A DNA stretch of 64,000 nucleotides from Stappia sp. ES.058 (GTDB lineage Bacteria; Pseudomonadota; Alphaproteobacteria; Rhizobiales; Stappiaceae): positions 1,054,001 through 1,118,000 of the forward strand of contig NZ_LT629784.1 of NCBI RefSeq assembly GCF_900105595.1. Reading direction: 5' to 3'. Under the pieces are notes generated by a model. It worked only from the letters and a program-made list of their open reading frames with translations. It made no database searches and had not been told where the DNA came from. Shown here one piece after another: positions 1 to 8,450 of the stretch; position 1 is the first letter of the stretch; each line of letters opens with the position of its first letter. A program made the translations under genes and the position numbers.

Positions 1-419
1 GAATTGATGCCGTCGGCGGCGACGATCAGGTCGGCTCCGGCGAATTGTTCGATGCTGGCGACATCCGCCTCGAAGTGCATCTCGATTCCCAACTGGCGGG
101 CGCGCTCCTGCAGCAGAAGCAGGAGCGTGCGGCGCGAGCAGCCGCAAAATCCGTTGCCGCCGATGCGGAAGACATCGTCCTTGTAGTGAATGGCGATGTC
201 GTCCCAATAGGCGAAATTCTCGGTGATCGCGCGGTAGCTTTCCGCGTCGTAGCGCTCGAAGGTTTCCAGCGTCTGGTCGGAAAACACCACGCCGAAGCCG
301 AATGTGTCGTCCGCCTTGTTGCGCTCATGCACCGTTATACGCGCCTGCGGGCGCGCTTTTTTCATCAGGATTGCAAAATACAGGCCCGCCGGGCCGCCGC
401 CGATAACCTCGATACGCAT
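1..419 (-). CDS. FAD-dependent aryl-CoA hydroxylase (2-aminobenzoyl-CoA monooxygenase/reductase or salicylyl-CoA 5-hydroxylase type), partial
   Basis: Only the first 139 codons are visible; the gene runs off base 1. It opens with a Rossmann FAD-binding start, GGGPAG at residues 7-12, followed by HERN and a GFGVVFSD segment. I associate this pattern with the hydroxylase half of 2-aminobenzoyl-CoA monooxygenase/reductase and salicylyl-CoA 5-hydroxylase, cytoplasmic enzymes that dearomatise or hydroxylate an aryl-CoA. The ATG at 419 has AGAGGAA about 8 bases upstream. The gene is divergent from the 603-6194 row, which supplies the CoA ligase and beta-oxidation-type steps, and the two share a 183-bp intergenic region with a clean palindrome. 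The FAD monooxygenase assignment is strong; the substrate is inferred from context. The missing C-terminal half would show whether an old-yellow-enzyme-like reductase domain is fused. Confidence 0.8.
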   Translation of the reverse strand, partial: MRIEVIGGGPAGLYFAILMKKARPQARITVHERNKADDTFGFGVVFSDQTLETFERYDAESYRAITENFAYWDDIAIHYKDDVFRIGGNGFCGCSRRTLLLLLQERARQLGIEMHFEADVASIEQFAGADLIVAADGIN

Positions 420-491
420 GACCTGTTCCTCTCTCTGCGCGCTCGCCCGATCCATTTCCATGGGAGCAAGCGCTTGCGTCCGTGCTGGAGA

Positions 492-509
492 TATTTTAAA
501 CTTAAAATA
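492..509. promoter_or_regulatory. Candidate MarR operator between divergent aryl-CoA genes
   Basis: A perfect 8-bp inverted repeat, TATTTTAA-AC-TTAAAATA, stands in otherwise GC-rich sequence between the divergent hydroxylase gene (start 419) and the SDR gene (start 603). MarR-family dimers bind AT-rich palindromes of about this size, and a MarR gene is the second gene of the rightward row. The link between site and regulator is inferred. Confidence 0.5.
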
Positions 510-602
510 ATTGAACGCGCAATGGTCGTTCTTTCCCTTACGCAGACGTTGGGGGTTGGCGGCTCGGACATTTTGGCGCAGGCAGGAGAGGGGATCGCAC
601 CC

Positions 603-1373
603 ATGACACAGGGACCGCTGCACGGTCGTCATGCGCTTGTCACCGGTGGCAGTCGGGGTATAGGCGTCGCGATTGCCGAAAGGCTCGTCGCCGAAGGCGC
701 GCTCGTGACGATCCTCGGGCGCAACGCGACGCGCGCCGGGCAGGTGGCGAAGGCCATCGGAGCAGCCGGGTTCGTCTCTGCGGATGTGACGGACAGGAAC
801 GGGCTGACGGAGGCGATCCGGCAGGCGGAAGAACGCCAAGGCGGCGTTTCGATCCTGGTGAACAATGCCGGCGCGGCGGAAAGCGCGCCCTTCCTCAAGA
901 CCCCTCCCGAGCAGTTCCAGCGCATGCTGTCGGTCAATCTCGACAGCGTCGTGACGGCTTGTCATGCCGTGCTTCCGGGAATGATCGCGGCCGGAACGGG
1001 TCGCATCGTCAACATCGCCTCCACCGCCGGCCTCAAGGGATATCGTTACGTTTCCGCCTATGTCGCGGCGAAACACGCGGTGGTCGGGCTGACCAAGGCG
1101 CTTGCGCTGGAAACGGCGGAGACCGGTGTGACCGTCAACGCGGTCTGCCCCGGCTTCGCGGACACCGATCTGGTGCGTGAGAGCGTTGCCCGCATCCATG
1201 AAAAGACCGGGCGCAGCGATGCGGAGATCATTGCCGACATGGTGCGCGACAACCCGCAAAAACGCCTGATCGACCCCCGAGAGGTCGCGGATTGTGTCTA
1301 TTGGCTGACCGGCGCCGATGCTGGATCGATCACCGGCCAATCGCTGGCGGTCGCCGGCGGCGAAGTGATGTGA
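603..1373 (+). CDS. SDR-family 3-hydroxyacyl-CoA dehydrogenase-like oxidoreductase
   Basis: A 256-residue short-chain dehydrogenase with the NAD(P)-binding TGGSRGIG at residues 14-21 and the catalytic YVAAK at 153-157, preceded by the usual IAS serine region. The length is typical of FabG-like SDRs. The ATG at 603 follows AGGAGAGGGG; an open frame extends upstream but has no family similarity. It is the first gene of a rightward row (SDR, MarR, enoyl-CoA hydratase, acyl-CoA dehydrogenase, CoA ligase, RidA), so a 3-hydroxyacyl-CoA dehydrogenase step acting on the ring-derived CoA intermediate is the likely role. SDR membership is certain; the substrate is inferred. Confidence 0.85.
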   Translation: MTQGPLHGRHALVTGGSRGIGVAIAERLVAEGALVTILGRNATRAGQVAKAIGAAGFVSADVTDRNGLTEAIRQAEERQGGVSILVNNAGAAESAPFLKTPPEQFQRMLSVNLDSVVTACHAVLPGMIAAGTGRIVNIASTAGLKGYRYVSAYVAAKHAVVGLTKALALETAETGVTVNAVCPGFADTDLVRESVARIHEKTGRSDAEIIADMVRDNPQKRLIDPREVADCVYWLTGADAGSITGQSLAVAGGEVM

Positions 1374-1380
1374 GGCGCAC

Positions 1381-1947
1381 ATGGAAAAGCGTATCGACGA
1401 TGCCGTTCCGGAAACGATTGACGCCGAAACCCGTATGCAGGGCAGTGGCGATCATCGCGCCGAGCTTCGGCTCTGGCTCAGGATGCTTACCTGCACGAAC
1501 CTGATCGAGAGCGAGATCCGTTCCTTGCTGCGTACGCGCTTCGACGTGACGCTGCCGCGCTTCGATCTGATGGCGCAGCTGGAGCGCGCGCCGGACGGCA
1601 TGACGCTGGGGGATCTGTCACGTCGCATGATGGTATCGGCCGGCAATGTGACTGGACTGGTGGAACGCCTGGTGCAGGATGAACTCGTCGAGCGACGCCC
1701 GGCTCCCGGAGATCGGCGGTCGTCTCTGGTCAGTCTGACTGACGGCGGGCGGGCAAGCTTTGAGACAATGGCAGATGCCCATGCCGATTGGATTGCCGAC
1801 CTCTTCGGTGACCTGGATGCCGGCGATATCGACGCCTTGATGGGGCTGCTGTCAAAGACGAAGGCTTCGGCCCGCATGTCAGCCGAGCGCGCCCGTGATC
1901 CATCTCCACAAGATTCATCCCCGAAAGAGGACACTGCAAATGGCTGA
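1381..1947 (+). CDS. MarR-family transcriptional regulator
   Basis: A 188-residue winged-helix protein. The region of about residues 72-123 has the MarR layout: a TLGDLSRRM recognition-helix lead, [13 protein letters not shown], and the wing motif in which DRRSS precedes a threonine-containing LTDGG. It begins 7 bp after the SDR stop, and its last 8 bases overlap the start of the enoyl-CoA hydratase gene (ATGGCTGA), so it is co-transcribed with the pathway. Related regulators of aromatic-CoA pathways are usually repressors released by the CoA thioester; here the palindrome at 492-509 is the best target. The N-terminal 30 or so residues are longer than the usual MarR core. Confidence 0.85.
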   Translation: MEKRIDDAVPETIDAETRMQGSGDHRAELRLWLRMLTCTNLIESEIRSLLRTRFDVTLPRFDLMAQLERAPDGMTLGDLSRRMMVSAGNVTGLVERLVQDELVERRPAPGDRRSSLVSLTDGGRASFETMADAHADWIADLFGDLDAGDIDALMGLLSKTKASARMSAERARDPSPQDSSPKEDTANG

Positions 1948-2788
1948 TGTCGCCCCGCAGGAAACCTATGCGATTCCGCTTCCGGTCCGGGATTACAGGC
2001 CGGAACATTTCCTGCTGGAGGTCACCGGCAAGACGGCGACGGTCACGCTGAACCGCCCGGATCGCAAGAACCCGCTGACTTTTCAGTCGTACGCCGAATT
2101 GCGCGATCTGTTTCGCGCGCTGCAATTCGACGAAGAGGTCAAGACGATTGTCGTGACCGGTGCCGGTGGCAACTTCTGTTCCGGCGGCGATGTGTTCGAG
2201 ATCATCGAGCCGCTGCTGTCGCGCGACATGCCGGGCCTTTTGCAGTTCACCACAATGACCGGCGAGTTGGTCAAGGCGATGCGGGCGTGTCCGCAGCCGA
2301 TTGTCGCCGGGATCGACGGCGTTTGTGTCGGAGCCGGTGCGATCATCGCCATGGCCTCCGATCTCAGGGTCGGCACGGCGAAGGCCAAGGTCGCCTTCCT
2401 GTTCAACCGGGTCGGCCTTGCCGGCTGCGACATGGGCGCCTGCGCGATCCTCCCGCGCATCATCGGCCACGGCCGGGCGTCCGAGCTTCTCTACACCGGT
2501 CGCGTGATGAGCGGCGAGGAAGCCGAGCGATGGGGCTTCTTCAATCGTCTGGTCGACAGCGATGCGGTCCTGCCCGAGGCGCGCGCGCTTGCCGACAGCT
2601 TGTCCGCCGGCCCGACCTTCGCCAATTCCATGACCAAGCGGATGATGCATATGGAATGGGACATGTCGATCGACCAGGCGATCGAGGCAGAGGCGCTGGC
2701 CCAGGCGGTGTGCATGAAGACCGAGGACTATCGCCGCGCCTTTAAGGCCTTTGCCGCCAAGCAGACGCCCGTGTTCGAAGGCAATTGA
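1940..2788 (+). CDS. Enoyl-CoA hydratase/isomerase (crotonase family)
   Basis: A 282-residue crotonase. The two oxyanion-hole segments are visible as NFCSGGDV and GVCVGAGA. The ATG at 1940 overlaps the end of the MarR gene by 8 bases; this start gives the usual N-terminal extension before the first strand ([19 protein letters not shown]). Within the row it would hydrate the double bond of the CoA intermediate produced after ring reduction or cleavage, ahead of the SDR. Its exact place in the pathway cannot be read from sequence. The alternating crotonase and dehydrogenase content matches beta-oxidation-like degradation of 2-aminobenzoyl-CoA. Confidence 0.87.
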   Translation: MADVAPQETYAIPLPVRDYRPEHFLLEVTGKTATVTLNRPDRKNPLTFQSYAELRDLFRALQFDEEVKTIVVTGAGGNFCSGGDVFEIIEPLLSRDMPGLLQFTTMTGELVKAMRACPQPIVAGIDGVCVGAGAIIAMASDLRVGTAKAKVAFLFNRVGLAGCDMGACAILPRIIGHGRASELLYTGRVMSGEEAERWGFFNRLVDSDAVLPEARALADSLSAGPTFANSMTKRMMHMEWDMSIDQAIEAEALAQAVCMKTEDYRRAFKAFAAKQTPVFEGN

Positions 2789-2798
2789 GGATCATTCC

Positions 2799-4001
2799 AT
2801 GACCGACAGGAGCTTTCTGGACTGGCCGTTCTTCGATGACAGCCATCGCGCCTTTGCCGAGGAGGTGGAGGCATGGGCGGCGGCCAATGTGACGGGGTTG
2901 GTCGATCACCATGATGTCGACGGATCGTGTCGTCGTCTGGTTGCGGCACTCGGGACGGCCGGCATTCTGAAGGCGGCGGTCCCGCGCGCGCAGGGCGGGT
3001 TGAGCGACACGCTCGATGTCCGCCGTCTGTGCATCGCGCGCGAGACGCTGGCGCGCCATCACGGTCTGGCCGATTTCGCTTTTGCCATGCAGGGACTTGG
3101 CACCGGCTCGATTTCGCTTTTCGGATCCGCTGCGCTCAAGGAGCGGTATCTGCCGCCGGTCGGGCGCGGAGAGAGGCTCGCCGCTTTCGCCCTGTCGGAG
3201 CCGGAAGCCGGCTCCGACGTAGCAGCCCTTGCAACCGTGGCGGAACCCGATGGTCCGGATCATGTTCTGATTACCGGAGAGAAGACCTGGATCTCCAACG
3301 GTGGCATCGCCGATCATTACGTCGTGTTTGCGCGAACAGGCGATGCACCGGGCGCGCGGGGCTTGTCGGCCTTTGTAATCGACGCGGACGCGCCCGGATT
3401 TTCCGTTCGCGAGCGCATCGACACGGTCGCGCCGCATCCGCTCGCAGCGCTCGGCTTCGAGCGGATGCGCGTGCCGCTCTCGGCGCGCCTGGGAAAGTCC
3501 GGCGAGGGCTTCAAGGTGGCGATGGCGACGCTCGACATTTTCCGCTCCACCGTCGGGGCGGCGGCGCTTGGTTTCGCGCGTCGGGCCCTCGACGAGACGC
3601 TCGATCACACGACACGCCGCCAGCTCTTCGGCGCGCCGCTCGCCGACCTGCAGATGACGCAAGGGAGACTCGCCGACATGATCGCCGATGTCGATGCGGC
3701 GGCCCTTCTCGTTTATCGCGCTGCCTGGACCAAGGACATGGGTGCGCCGCGCATCACCCGTGAAGCGGCGCTTGCCAAGATGGTCGCGACCGAGAATGCG
3801 CAAAGGGTCGTCGATAGTGCGGTCCAGCTCCATGGCGGGAACGGCGTGCGCGTCGGCACCAAAGTCGAGGAGCTTTATCGCGACGTGCGGGCCCTGCGCA
3901 TCTACGAGGGCGCGACCGAGATCCAGAAGGTGGTCATCGCCCGCCAGGCGATTGCCGATCACGCGGCGCGTGTGCAACAGAACACAGCCGCTGCCGAATA
4001 A
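2799..4001 (+). CDS. Acyl-CoA dehydrogenase
   Basis: A 400-residue flavoprotein of the acyl-CoA dehydrogenase family. Diagnostic segments in order are [15 protein letters not shown] (substrate/FAD loop), [19 protein letters not shown], and the C-terminal [11 protein letters not shown] followed by [17 protein letters not shown], which carries the usual C-terminal catalytic-type signature. The start at 2799 is 10 bp after the hydratase stop. It is probably an oxidation step on the alicyclic or ring-opened acyl-CoA, passing electrons to ETF. Translational spacing supports a single operon. Confidence 0.88.
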   Translation: MTDRSFLDWPFFDDSHRAFAEEVEAWAAANVTGLVDHHDVDGSCRRLVAALGTAGILKAAVPRAQGGLSDTLDVRRLCIARETLARHHGLADFAFAMQGLGTGSISLFGSAALKERYLPPVGRGERLAAFALSEPEAGSDVAALATVAEPDGPDHVLITGEKTWISNGGIADHYVVFARTGDAPGARGLSAFVIDADAPGFSVRERIDTVAPHPLAALGFERMRVPLSARLGKSGEGFKVAMATLDIFRSTVGAAALGFARRALDETLDHTTRRQLFGAPLADLQMTQGRLADMIADVDAAALLVYRAAWTKDMGAPRITREAALAKMVATENAQRVVDSAVQLHGGNGVRVGTKVEELYRDVRALRIYEGATEIQKVVIARQAIADHAARVQQNTAAAE

Positions 4002-4055
4002 GACGAAGCAAGCGCCGGAAAACCGGCCGACAACACGCATCCAGAGGAGAGCCGC

Positions 4056-5708
4056 ATGGCCCAGTCAGCGCATCTCGACACATTCACCCGCGACAATCTT
4101 CCGGCGCGGGAGATGTGGCCGGAGTTCATCAATCTCGATCCGCTCGGGTATCCCGACCGCCTCAATTGCGCGAGCGAACTGCTCGATCGCAATGTCGCGG
4201 AAGGGCGCGGCGACAAGCCCGCGCTTGTCTCGCCGACGACGAGCTGGACGTACGGGCAATTGGCCGAAAAGGTCAATCGCATCGCCAATGTGCTGGTTTC
4301 CGATTTCGGGTTGAAACCCGGAAATCGTGTGCTCTTGCGCTTTCCCAACACGCCGATGATGACGGCGGTCTATTTCGCCGTGCTCAAGGCCGGCGGTGTC
4401 GTTGTCGCCACAATGCCGTTGCTGCGCGCCAAGGAAATGGCGGTCATCGTCGACAAGGCAGAGCTGTCTCTGGCCGTTTGCGATCATCGGCTGGCAGACG
4501 AGATGGAACTGACGCGCAAGCGCACGGACCGTCTTCGGCAGATCTTCTACAGCGGAGGCGAGGGACGCGACACGCTGGAAGCGCGGATGGAGACCGCCTC
4601 GCCGGAATTCACGGCCTGTGACACGGCGGCCGATGACGTGTGCCTTCTCGGCTTTACCTCCGGCACGACCGGCGAGCCCAAGGCGACGATGCACTTCCAT
4701 CGCGATATGCTGGCGATCTGCGACTGTTATTCGCGCGAGGTTCTGCGTCCGGTGGAAAGCGATGTTTTCATCGGCTCGCCGCCGCTGGCCTTCACCTTCG
4801 GACTGGGCGGGCTGGTGCTGTTTCCCTTCCGCGCCGGCGCCACGGCGATCCTGCTGGAAAAGGCCGGGCCGGACGAGCTTCTGGCCGCAATTCCGCAAAT
4901 GCGCCCGACCGTTATCTTCACCGCCCCGACGGCCTATCGCGCGATCCTCGCCAAGCGCGGCGACACCGACCTTTCAAGCTTGCGCAAATGCGTCTCCGCC
5001 GGCGAGGCGCTGCCCAAGGCGACCTGGGACGACTGGCATGCGGCGACGGGGATCAAGATCCTCGACGGCATCGGGGCGACCGAGCTTCTCCACATATTCA
5101 TCGCCGCGCGCGAGGACGAGGTGCGCCCCGGCGCGACCGGCAAGCCGGTTCCCGGCTACGAGGCGAAGGTGATCGGACCCGATGGCAAGGATGTGCCGGA
5201 CGGCACCCCGGGCCGCCTCGCCGTGCGTGGACCCACGGGCTGCCGCTATCTCGCGGATCCGCGCCAGGCCGACTATGTCGTCGACGGCTGGAACGTGACC
5301 GGCGACACCTATATCCGTGATGCGGACGGGTACTTCTGGTATCAGGCACGCTCCGACGACATGATCGTGTCGTCGGGTTACAACATCGCGGGTCCGGAGG
5401 TGGAGGGCACGCTGCTTGCGCATCCCGCCGTTGCGGAATGCGGTGTGGTCGGTGCGCCGGATCCCGATCGCGGACGCATCGTAAAGGCCTATATCGTTCT
5501 GAAGCCCGACGCCACCGGCGATGCAGAGCTTGCCAAGGCGCTTCAGGACTACGTCAAGGCCGAGCTGGCACCTTACAAATATCCGCGGGCCATCGAGTTC
5601 GTTACCGAACTGCCGCGTACCGAGACCGGCAAGCTGCAACGCTTTGCCCTGCGCGACATCGCGGCCACCGACTCCGGCGACGCAGGGTCCGCCCGCGCCG
5701 CATCCTGA
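4056..5708 (+). CDS. Aryl-CoA ligase, 2-aminobenzoate-CoA ligase type
   Basis: A 550-residue adenylate-forming enzyme of the benzoate/2-aminobenzoate-CoA ligase group. It shows the AMP-binding loop TSGTTGEPKATMH, the GIGATELLHIF motif, the hinge region TGDTYIRDADGYFWYQAR, SDDMIVSSGYNI, and the C-terminal catalytic lysine in PRTETGKLQRF. The N-terminal RDNLPAREMWPEF is a stretch I associate with 2-aminobenzoate-CoA ligases. It activates the aromatic acid with ATP and CoA in the cytoplasm and so defines the entry point of this cluster. ATG 4056 follows GAGGAGAG. Ligase class is secure; preference for anthranilate rests on similarity by eye and on the neighbouring RidA. Confidence 0.85.
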   Translation: MAQSAHLDTFTRDNLPAREMWPEFINLDPLGYPDRLNCASELLDRNVAEGRGDKPALVSPTTSWTYGQLAEKVNRIANVLVSDFGLKPGNRVLLRFPNTPMMTAVYFAVLKAGGVVVATMPLLRAKEMAVIVDKAELSLAVCDHRLADEMELTRKRTDRLRQIFYSGGEGRDTLEARMETASPEFTACDTAADDVCLLGFTSGTTGEPKATMHFHRDMLAICDCYSREVLRPVESDVFIGSPPLAFTFGLGGLVLFPFRAGATAILLEKAGPDELLAAIPQMRPTVIFTAPTAYRAILAKRGDTDLSSLRKCVSAGEALPKATWDDWHAATGIKILDGIGATELLHIFIAAREDEVRPGATGKPVPGYEAKVIGPDGKDVPDGTPGRLAVRGPTGCRYLADPRQADYVVDGWNVTGDTYIRDADGYFWYQARSDDMIVSSGYNIAGPEVEGTLLAHPAVAECGVVGAPDPDRGRIVKAYIVLKPDATGDAELAKALQDYVKAELAPYKYPRAIEFVTELPRTETGKLQRFALRDIAATDSGDAGSARAAS

Positions 5709-5723
5709 TTACGGAAAGACCGA

Positions 5724-6194
5724 ATGACCAAGATTGCCGAAACCGCTCCGATCGAGACCGGAAACGCTGCCGCCGCCAAATTGCCCGCGAGCATGCCATC
5801 GCCCCTGACGGCGCTTCAGCCCGAAGGCTGGCCGCAGCCCCGCGGCTATGCCAACGGCATGGAAGGCCGCGGGCGCATGGCGCTGACCGGCGGGCAGATC
5901 GGCTGGACACCGGACGGCAAGTTCTCAAGCGTCTTCGTGGAGCAGGTTCGCCAGACGCTTGAAAACGTTGTTGCGGTGGTCCGGGCCGCGGGCGGCGGGC
6001 CCGAGCATATCGCCCGGCTGACCTGGTATGTCACCGACATGGAGGCTTATCGCGCCTGCCTCAAGGATCTCGGACCCGCCTATCGCTCCGTCATGGGGCG
6101 CAATTTCCCGGCGATGGCCGTCGTTCAGGTGCTGTCGCTCGTTGAAAAAGAAGCGATGGTGGAAATCGAGGGCACGGCGATCCTGCCGGAATGA
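5724..6194 (+). CDS. RidA/YjgF-family protein lacking the conserved Arg
   Basis: A 156-residue Rid-family protein starting 15 bp after the ligase stop. The fold signature is clear: NGMEGRGRMALTGGQIGW, ENVVAVVRAAGGGPEHI, LTWYVTDMEAYR, and the C-terminal FPAMAVVQV then EIEGTA. In canonical RidA the matching segment reads FPARSCVEV, with the arginine binding the carboxylate of the imine; here that position is Met131. Rid subfamilies lacking this Arg act on other imines or are uncharacterised. Its linkage to an amino-aromatic-CoA pathway suggests hydrolysis of an enamine/imine CoA intermediate, where the carboxylate is already a thioester. That role is an inference. Confidence 0.85.
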   Translation: MTKIAETAPIETGNAAAAKLPASMPSPLTALQPEGWPQPRGYANGMEGRGRMALTGGQIGWTPDGKFSSVFVEQVRQTLENVVAVVRAAGGGPEHIARLTWYVTDMEAYRACLKDLGPAYRSVMGRNFPAMAVVQVLSLVEKEAMVEIEGTAILPE

Positions 6195-6267
6195 GCCTCT
6201 TGCGGGGCGGGGACCGTGGGATAGTCTGAGCCGCTCGGACTGCCCAATCTGCAAGGAAGCCCCGACC

Positions 6268-6957
6268 ATGGATGTCCTGGACGCGCTCGACAGCCGCTTT
6301 TCCTGCCGTGCCTTTCGACCCGACCCGGTGCCGGAGCCGGTGGTGCGCGACATCCTGCGGGCGGCCTCGCGTGCGCCGTCGGGCGGCAATCTCCAGCCCT
6401 GGCATGTGCATGCGCTCGCAGGCGATCCGCTTGCGCAGCTTGTCGACGACGTGCGTGGACGGATGACCGACATGCCGCGCGGCGAACCGGGCGAATACCG
6501 CGTCTATCCGCCGGAGCTGAAGGAGCCTTACGCGTCCCGGCGCTTCAAGGCCGGGGAAGACCTATATGCGACCATCGAGTTCGCGCGCGAGGACAAAGCC
6601 GCGCGCGGACGCCAGTTCCGGCGCAATTTCGAACTGTTCGGCGCGCCGGTCGGCGTCTTCGTCTATCTCGACCGCACCATGGGGCCACCGCAATGGGCCG
6701 ATTGCGGCATGTTCCTGCAAAGCGTGATGCTTGCGGCGCGCGCGCATGGCCTGCACAGCTGCGCCCAGGAGGCCTGGGCGCAGTGGCATTCGCTGGTGGG
6801 CGAGCATCTTGCGCCGCCGCCCGAACACATGCTGTTTTGCGCCATCGCGCTCGGATACATGGACGAGGCCGCGCCGGTCAATCGCCTGCGCACGGAGCGT
6901 GCCGCCGTCGATGAGTTTGCGCGGTTCGGGGGCTTTGCGGCGGGGACGGAGAACTGA
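6268..6957 (+). CDS. Nitroreductase-family FMN oxidoreductase
   Basis: A 229-residue nitroreductase-fold protein. The N-terminal FMN motif is present as RFSCRAFRPDPVPEPVV and then ASRAPSGGNLQPWHV at about residues 9-48; the central GPPQWADCGMFLQSVMLAARAHGL helix and the C-terminal ALGYMDEAAPVNRLRTER complete the family pattern. It follows the RidA gene by 73 bp in the same direction and may be the last gene of the aryl-CoA operon or separately transcribed. Family members use NAD(P)H to reduce nitroaromatics, quinones or enones; the substrate here is unknown. Confidence 0.85.
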   Translation: MDVLDALDSRFSCRAFRPDPVPEPVVRDILRAASRAPSGGNLQPWHVHALAGDPLAQLVDDVRGRMTDMPRGEPGEYRVYPPELKEPYASRRFKAGEDLYATIEFAREDKAARGRQFRRNFELFGAPVGVFVYLDRTMGPPQWADCGMFLQSVMLAARAHGLHSCAQEAWAQWHSLVGEHLAPPPEHMLFCAIALGYMDEAAPVNRLRTERAAVDEFARFGGFAAGTEN

Positions 6958-6963
6958 CCGACG

Positions 6964-7179
6964 TCAGCCGGTGCCGGCCGTTTTCCGCGCGCGGAGGATG
7001 TCGACCGGTTCGCCGGCGATCCCCCAGTTCTCCATGTCAATTTCGTCGATGACGACGACGGTGGTTGCCGGATCCTTGTGGAGCACGTCAACGAGAAGGT
7101 CGGTGGCGCCGGCGATCAGCCGCGCCTTCTGCTCGCGCGTGACCCCTTCGCGGGTCACCTTGATGTTCACATAGGGCAC
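6964..7179 (-). CDS. 4-oxalocrotonate tautomerase-family protein
   Basis: A 71-residue protein whose second codon is the Pro that becomes the catalytic N-terminal Pro1 after Met removal (PYVNIKV). The start is a GTG at 7179 with GAGGAGAG just upstream; the open frame continues further 5' but only this start exposes Pro1, as the family requires. The rest (TREQKARLIAGATDLL, DPATTVVVIDEID, W and G near residue 50) matches small 4-OT subunits, which form hexamers or heterohexamers. It is convergent with the nitroreductase gene and followed upstream by an NTF2-like gene and a GST gene on the same strand. It probably tautomerises an unsaturated keto acid; the substrate is unknown. Confidence 0.85.
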   Translation of the reverse strand: MPYVNIKVTREGVTREQKARLIAGATDLLVDVLHKDPATTVVVIDEIDMENWGIAGEPVDILRARKTAGTG

Positions 7180-7208
7180 GTCGCTCTCCTCAAGTCCCGT
7201 CGAATTCA

Positions 7209-7592
7209 TCAGTCTGCCGGGCGGGTGACGTAGTCGAAGACCTTGGCGGCGATCAGCCATGTGTCCTCGACCTTTACCAGCGACAGGAAGTCGGTGAAGA
7301 AACGCTCGCCGATTGAGCTTTGCACCTGGGCAAGCGCCGCGTTGGGCCCGGCGAAGGTGATGGCGATAACCCGCCCATCCGGCGCCTCTCCACGCGAGGC
7401 CGGCGAGGGTCGGTGCGCGACGATCGGCAGGTAGTGGTCCATCGACCAGAAGCGGATGTCGCCGTCGGTCGTTGCCGCATAGAGCGCCTTTTCATGAAAG
7501 AGGCTGCCGAGCAGCTCCGCATCGCCGCGGTAAAGCGCGTCGTGATAGCGGGCGCACAGCGCCAGGGTCTCGGTGTCGTCGCGATATTGCAT
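7209..7592 (-). CDS. NTF2-like (SnoaL/lumazine-binding-like) protein
   Basis: A 127-residue single-domain protein with the NTF2-like pattern: an N-terminal helix pair (LALCARYHDALYRGDAELLGSLFHEKA), a central strand region (YAATTDGDIRFWSMDHYLPIV) and a terminal sheet ending in FTDFLSLVKVEDTWLIAAKVF. Such proteins serve as small cyclases, isomerases, dehydratases or ligand binders. The ATG at 7592 is preceded by GGGAGCC. It lies between the tautomerase and GST genes on the same strand, 29 bp upstream of the tautomerase start, so the three may be one HxlR-controlled unit. The specific function is unknown. Confidence 0.75.
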   Translation of the reverse strand: MQYRDDTETLALCARYHDALYRGDAELLGSLFHEKALYAATTDGDIRFWSMDHYLPIVAHRPSPASRGEAPDGRVIAITFAGPNAALAQVQSSIGERFFTDFLSLVKVEDTWLIAAKVFDYVTRPAD

Positions 7593-7661
7593 GACAGGCT
7601 CCCTGCTGCCGGTCGGGACCAGGCGGAGACGGCCCCGCCCGGTCCCGTTGGAAGACATTGC

Positions 7662-8282
7662 TCAGGCGGCCTTCAGCAGGCCTTCCGCCGTGAGCGCCGA
7701 GCGGGTTGCGGGGCGCGCCGCCACCCGGGCGACAAAGGCCTTCGCATGCGGGTACTCCTCGAGCGAAACACCGGTGAAATTCGTCCAGTTGAGCACCGTG
7801 AAGAGATAGGCGTCGGCGACCGAGAAGGTCTCGCCCATCAGATAGGCGCGACCGTCCGCAAGAACACGCTCGAAATGGGCGATCTTGCTGCCGATCTTCT
7901 CGACGGCGGCCTCGCGCGCGACGCCTTCCGCGGCCGGCTTGGCGAAGAGCGGCAAGAACGATTTGTGCAACTCGGCCGAGATGAAGTTGAGATGCCGGTG
8001 CAACTGGGTGCGCTCCCAGGATCCTGGCGCCGGGGCAAGGCCGGTGTCCGGGTTGCGGTCGGCGAGATACTGCAGGATCGCCGCACCCTCGGTCAGCACG
8101 TTGCCGTCGGCAAGCTCGATCGCCGGCACATAGCCGTCCGGATTGATCTGCAGGAAGTCGCGACCCGTCGCGGTGGTCTTCGCCGACGTGTCGACGCTCT
8201 CAATCTCGAAGGGCAGGTCGAGTTCGTGCAGGACGATATGGGTGGCGAGCGAGCAAGCGCCCGTCTTGTAGAAGAGTTTCAT
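7662..8282 (-). CDS. Glutathione S-transferase (beta-class-like)
   Basis: A 206-residue GST with the bacterial beta-class N terminus KTGACSLATHIVLHELDLPF, where Cys10-type and Ser residues stand at the glutathione site, then the thioredoxin-fold NPDGYVPAIEL segment and the all-helical C-terminal domain ending near FVARVAARPATRSAL. ATG 8282 has GGGAGACATTC upstream. It is divergent from the HxlR regulator gene at 8451, with repeated GGTTT elements in the gap. It probably detoxifies electrophiles or performs GSH-dependent isomerisation in the adjacent aromatic or redox locus. Confidence 0.87.
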   Translation of the reverse strand: MKLFYKTGACSLATHIVLHELDLPFEIESVDTSAKTTATGRDFLQINPDGYVPAIELADGNVLTEGAAILQYLADRNPDTGLAPAPGSWERTQLHRHLNFISAELHKSFLPLFAKPAAEGVAREAAVEKIGSKIAHFERVLADGRAYLMGETFSVADAYLFTVLNWTNFTGVSLEEYPHAKAFVARVAARPATRSALTAEGLLKAA

Positions 8283-8372
8283 GAATGTCTCCCGTTCGTG
8301 GCGGCGGCCCCTCAGGCCGGCCGGGTGGGTGTTTGCGCGGTGATCGCCGCGTTCGGGAGGCATCTAGGATTT

Positions 8373-8402
8373 CGAGGTTACCTTTGTAAACCTGCAAACC
8401 TT
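8373..8402. promoter_or_regulatory. Candidate HxlR operator
   Basis: The divergent gap between GST and HxlR genes carries an imperfect inverted repeat, AGGTTACCTTTGTAAACCT, followed at once by a further AAACCT copy (read on the other strand as two direct GGTTT elements 10 bp apart). HxlR/YodB-type regulators bind short dyads in divergent promoters like this one. Assignment by position only. Confidence 0.35.
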
Positions 8403-8450
8403 ATGTTATGAAAAAATGAGATTTCCACGCGGTAACCACATCCAGGGTTC

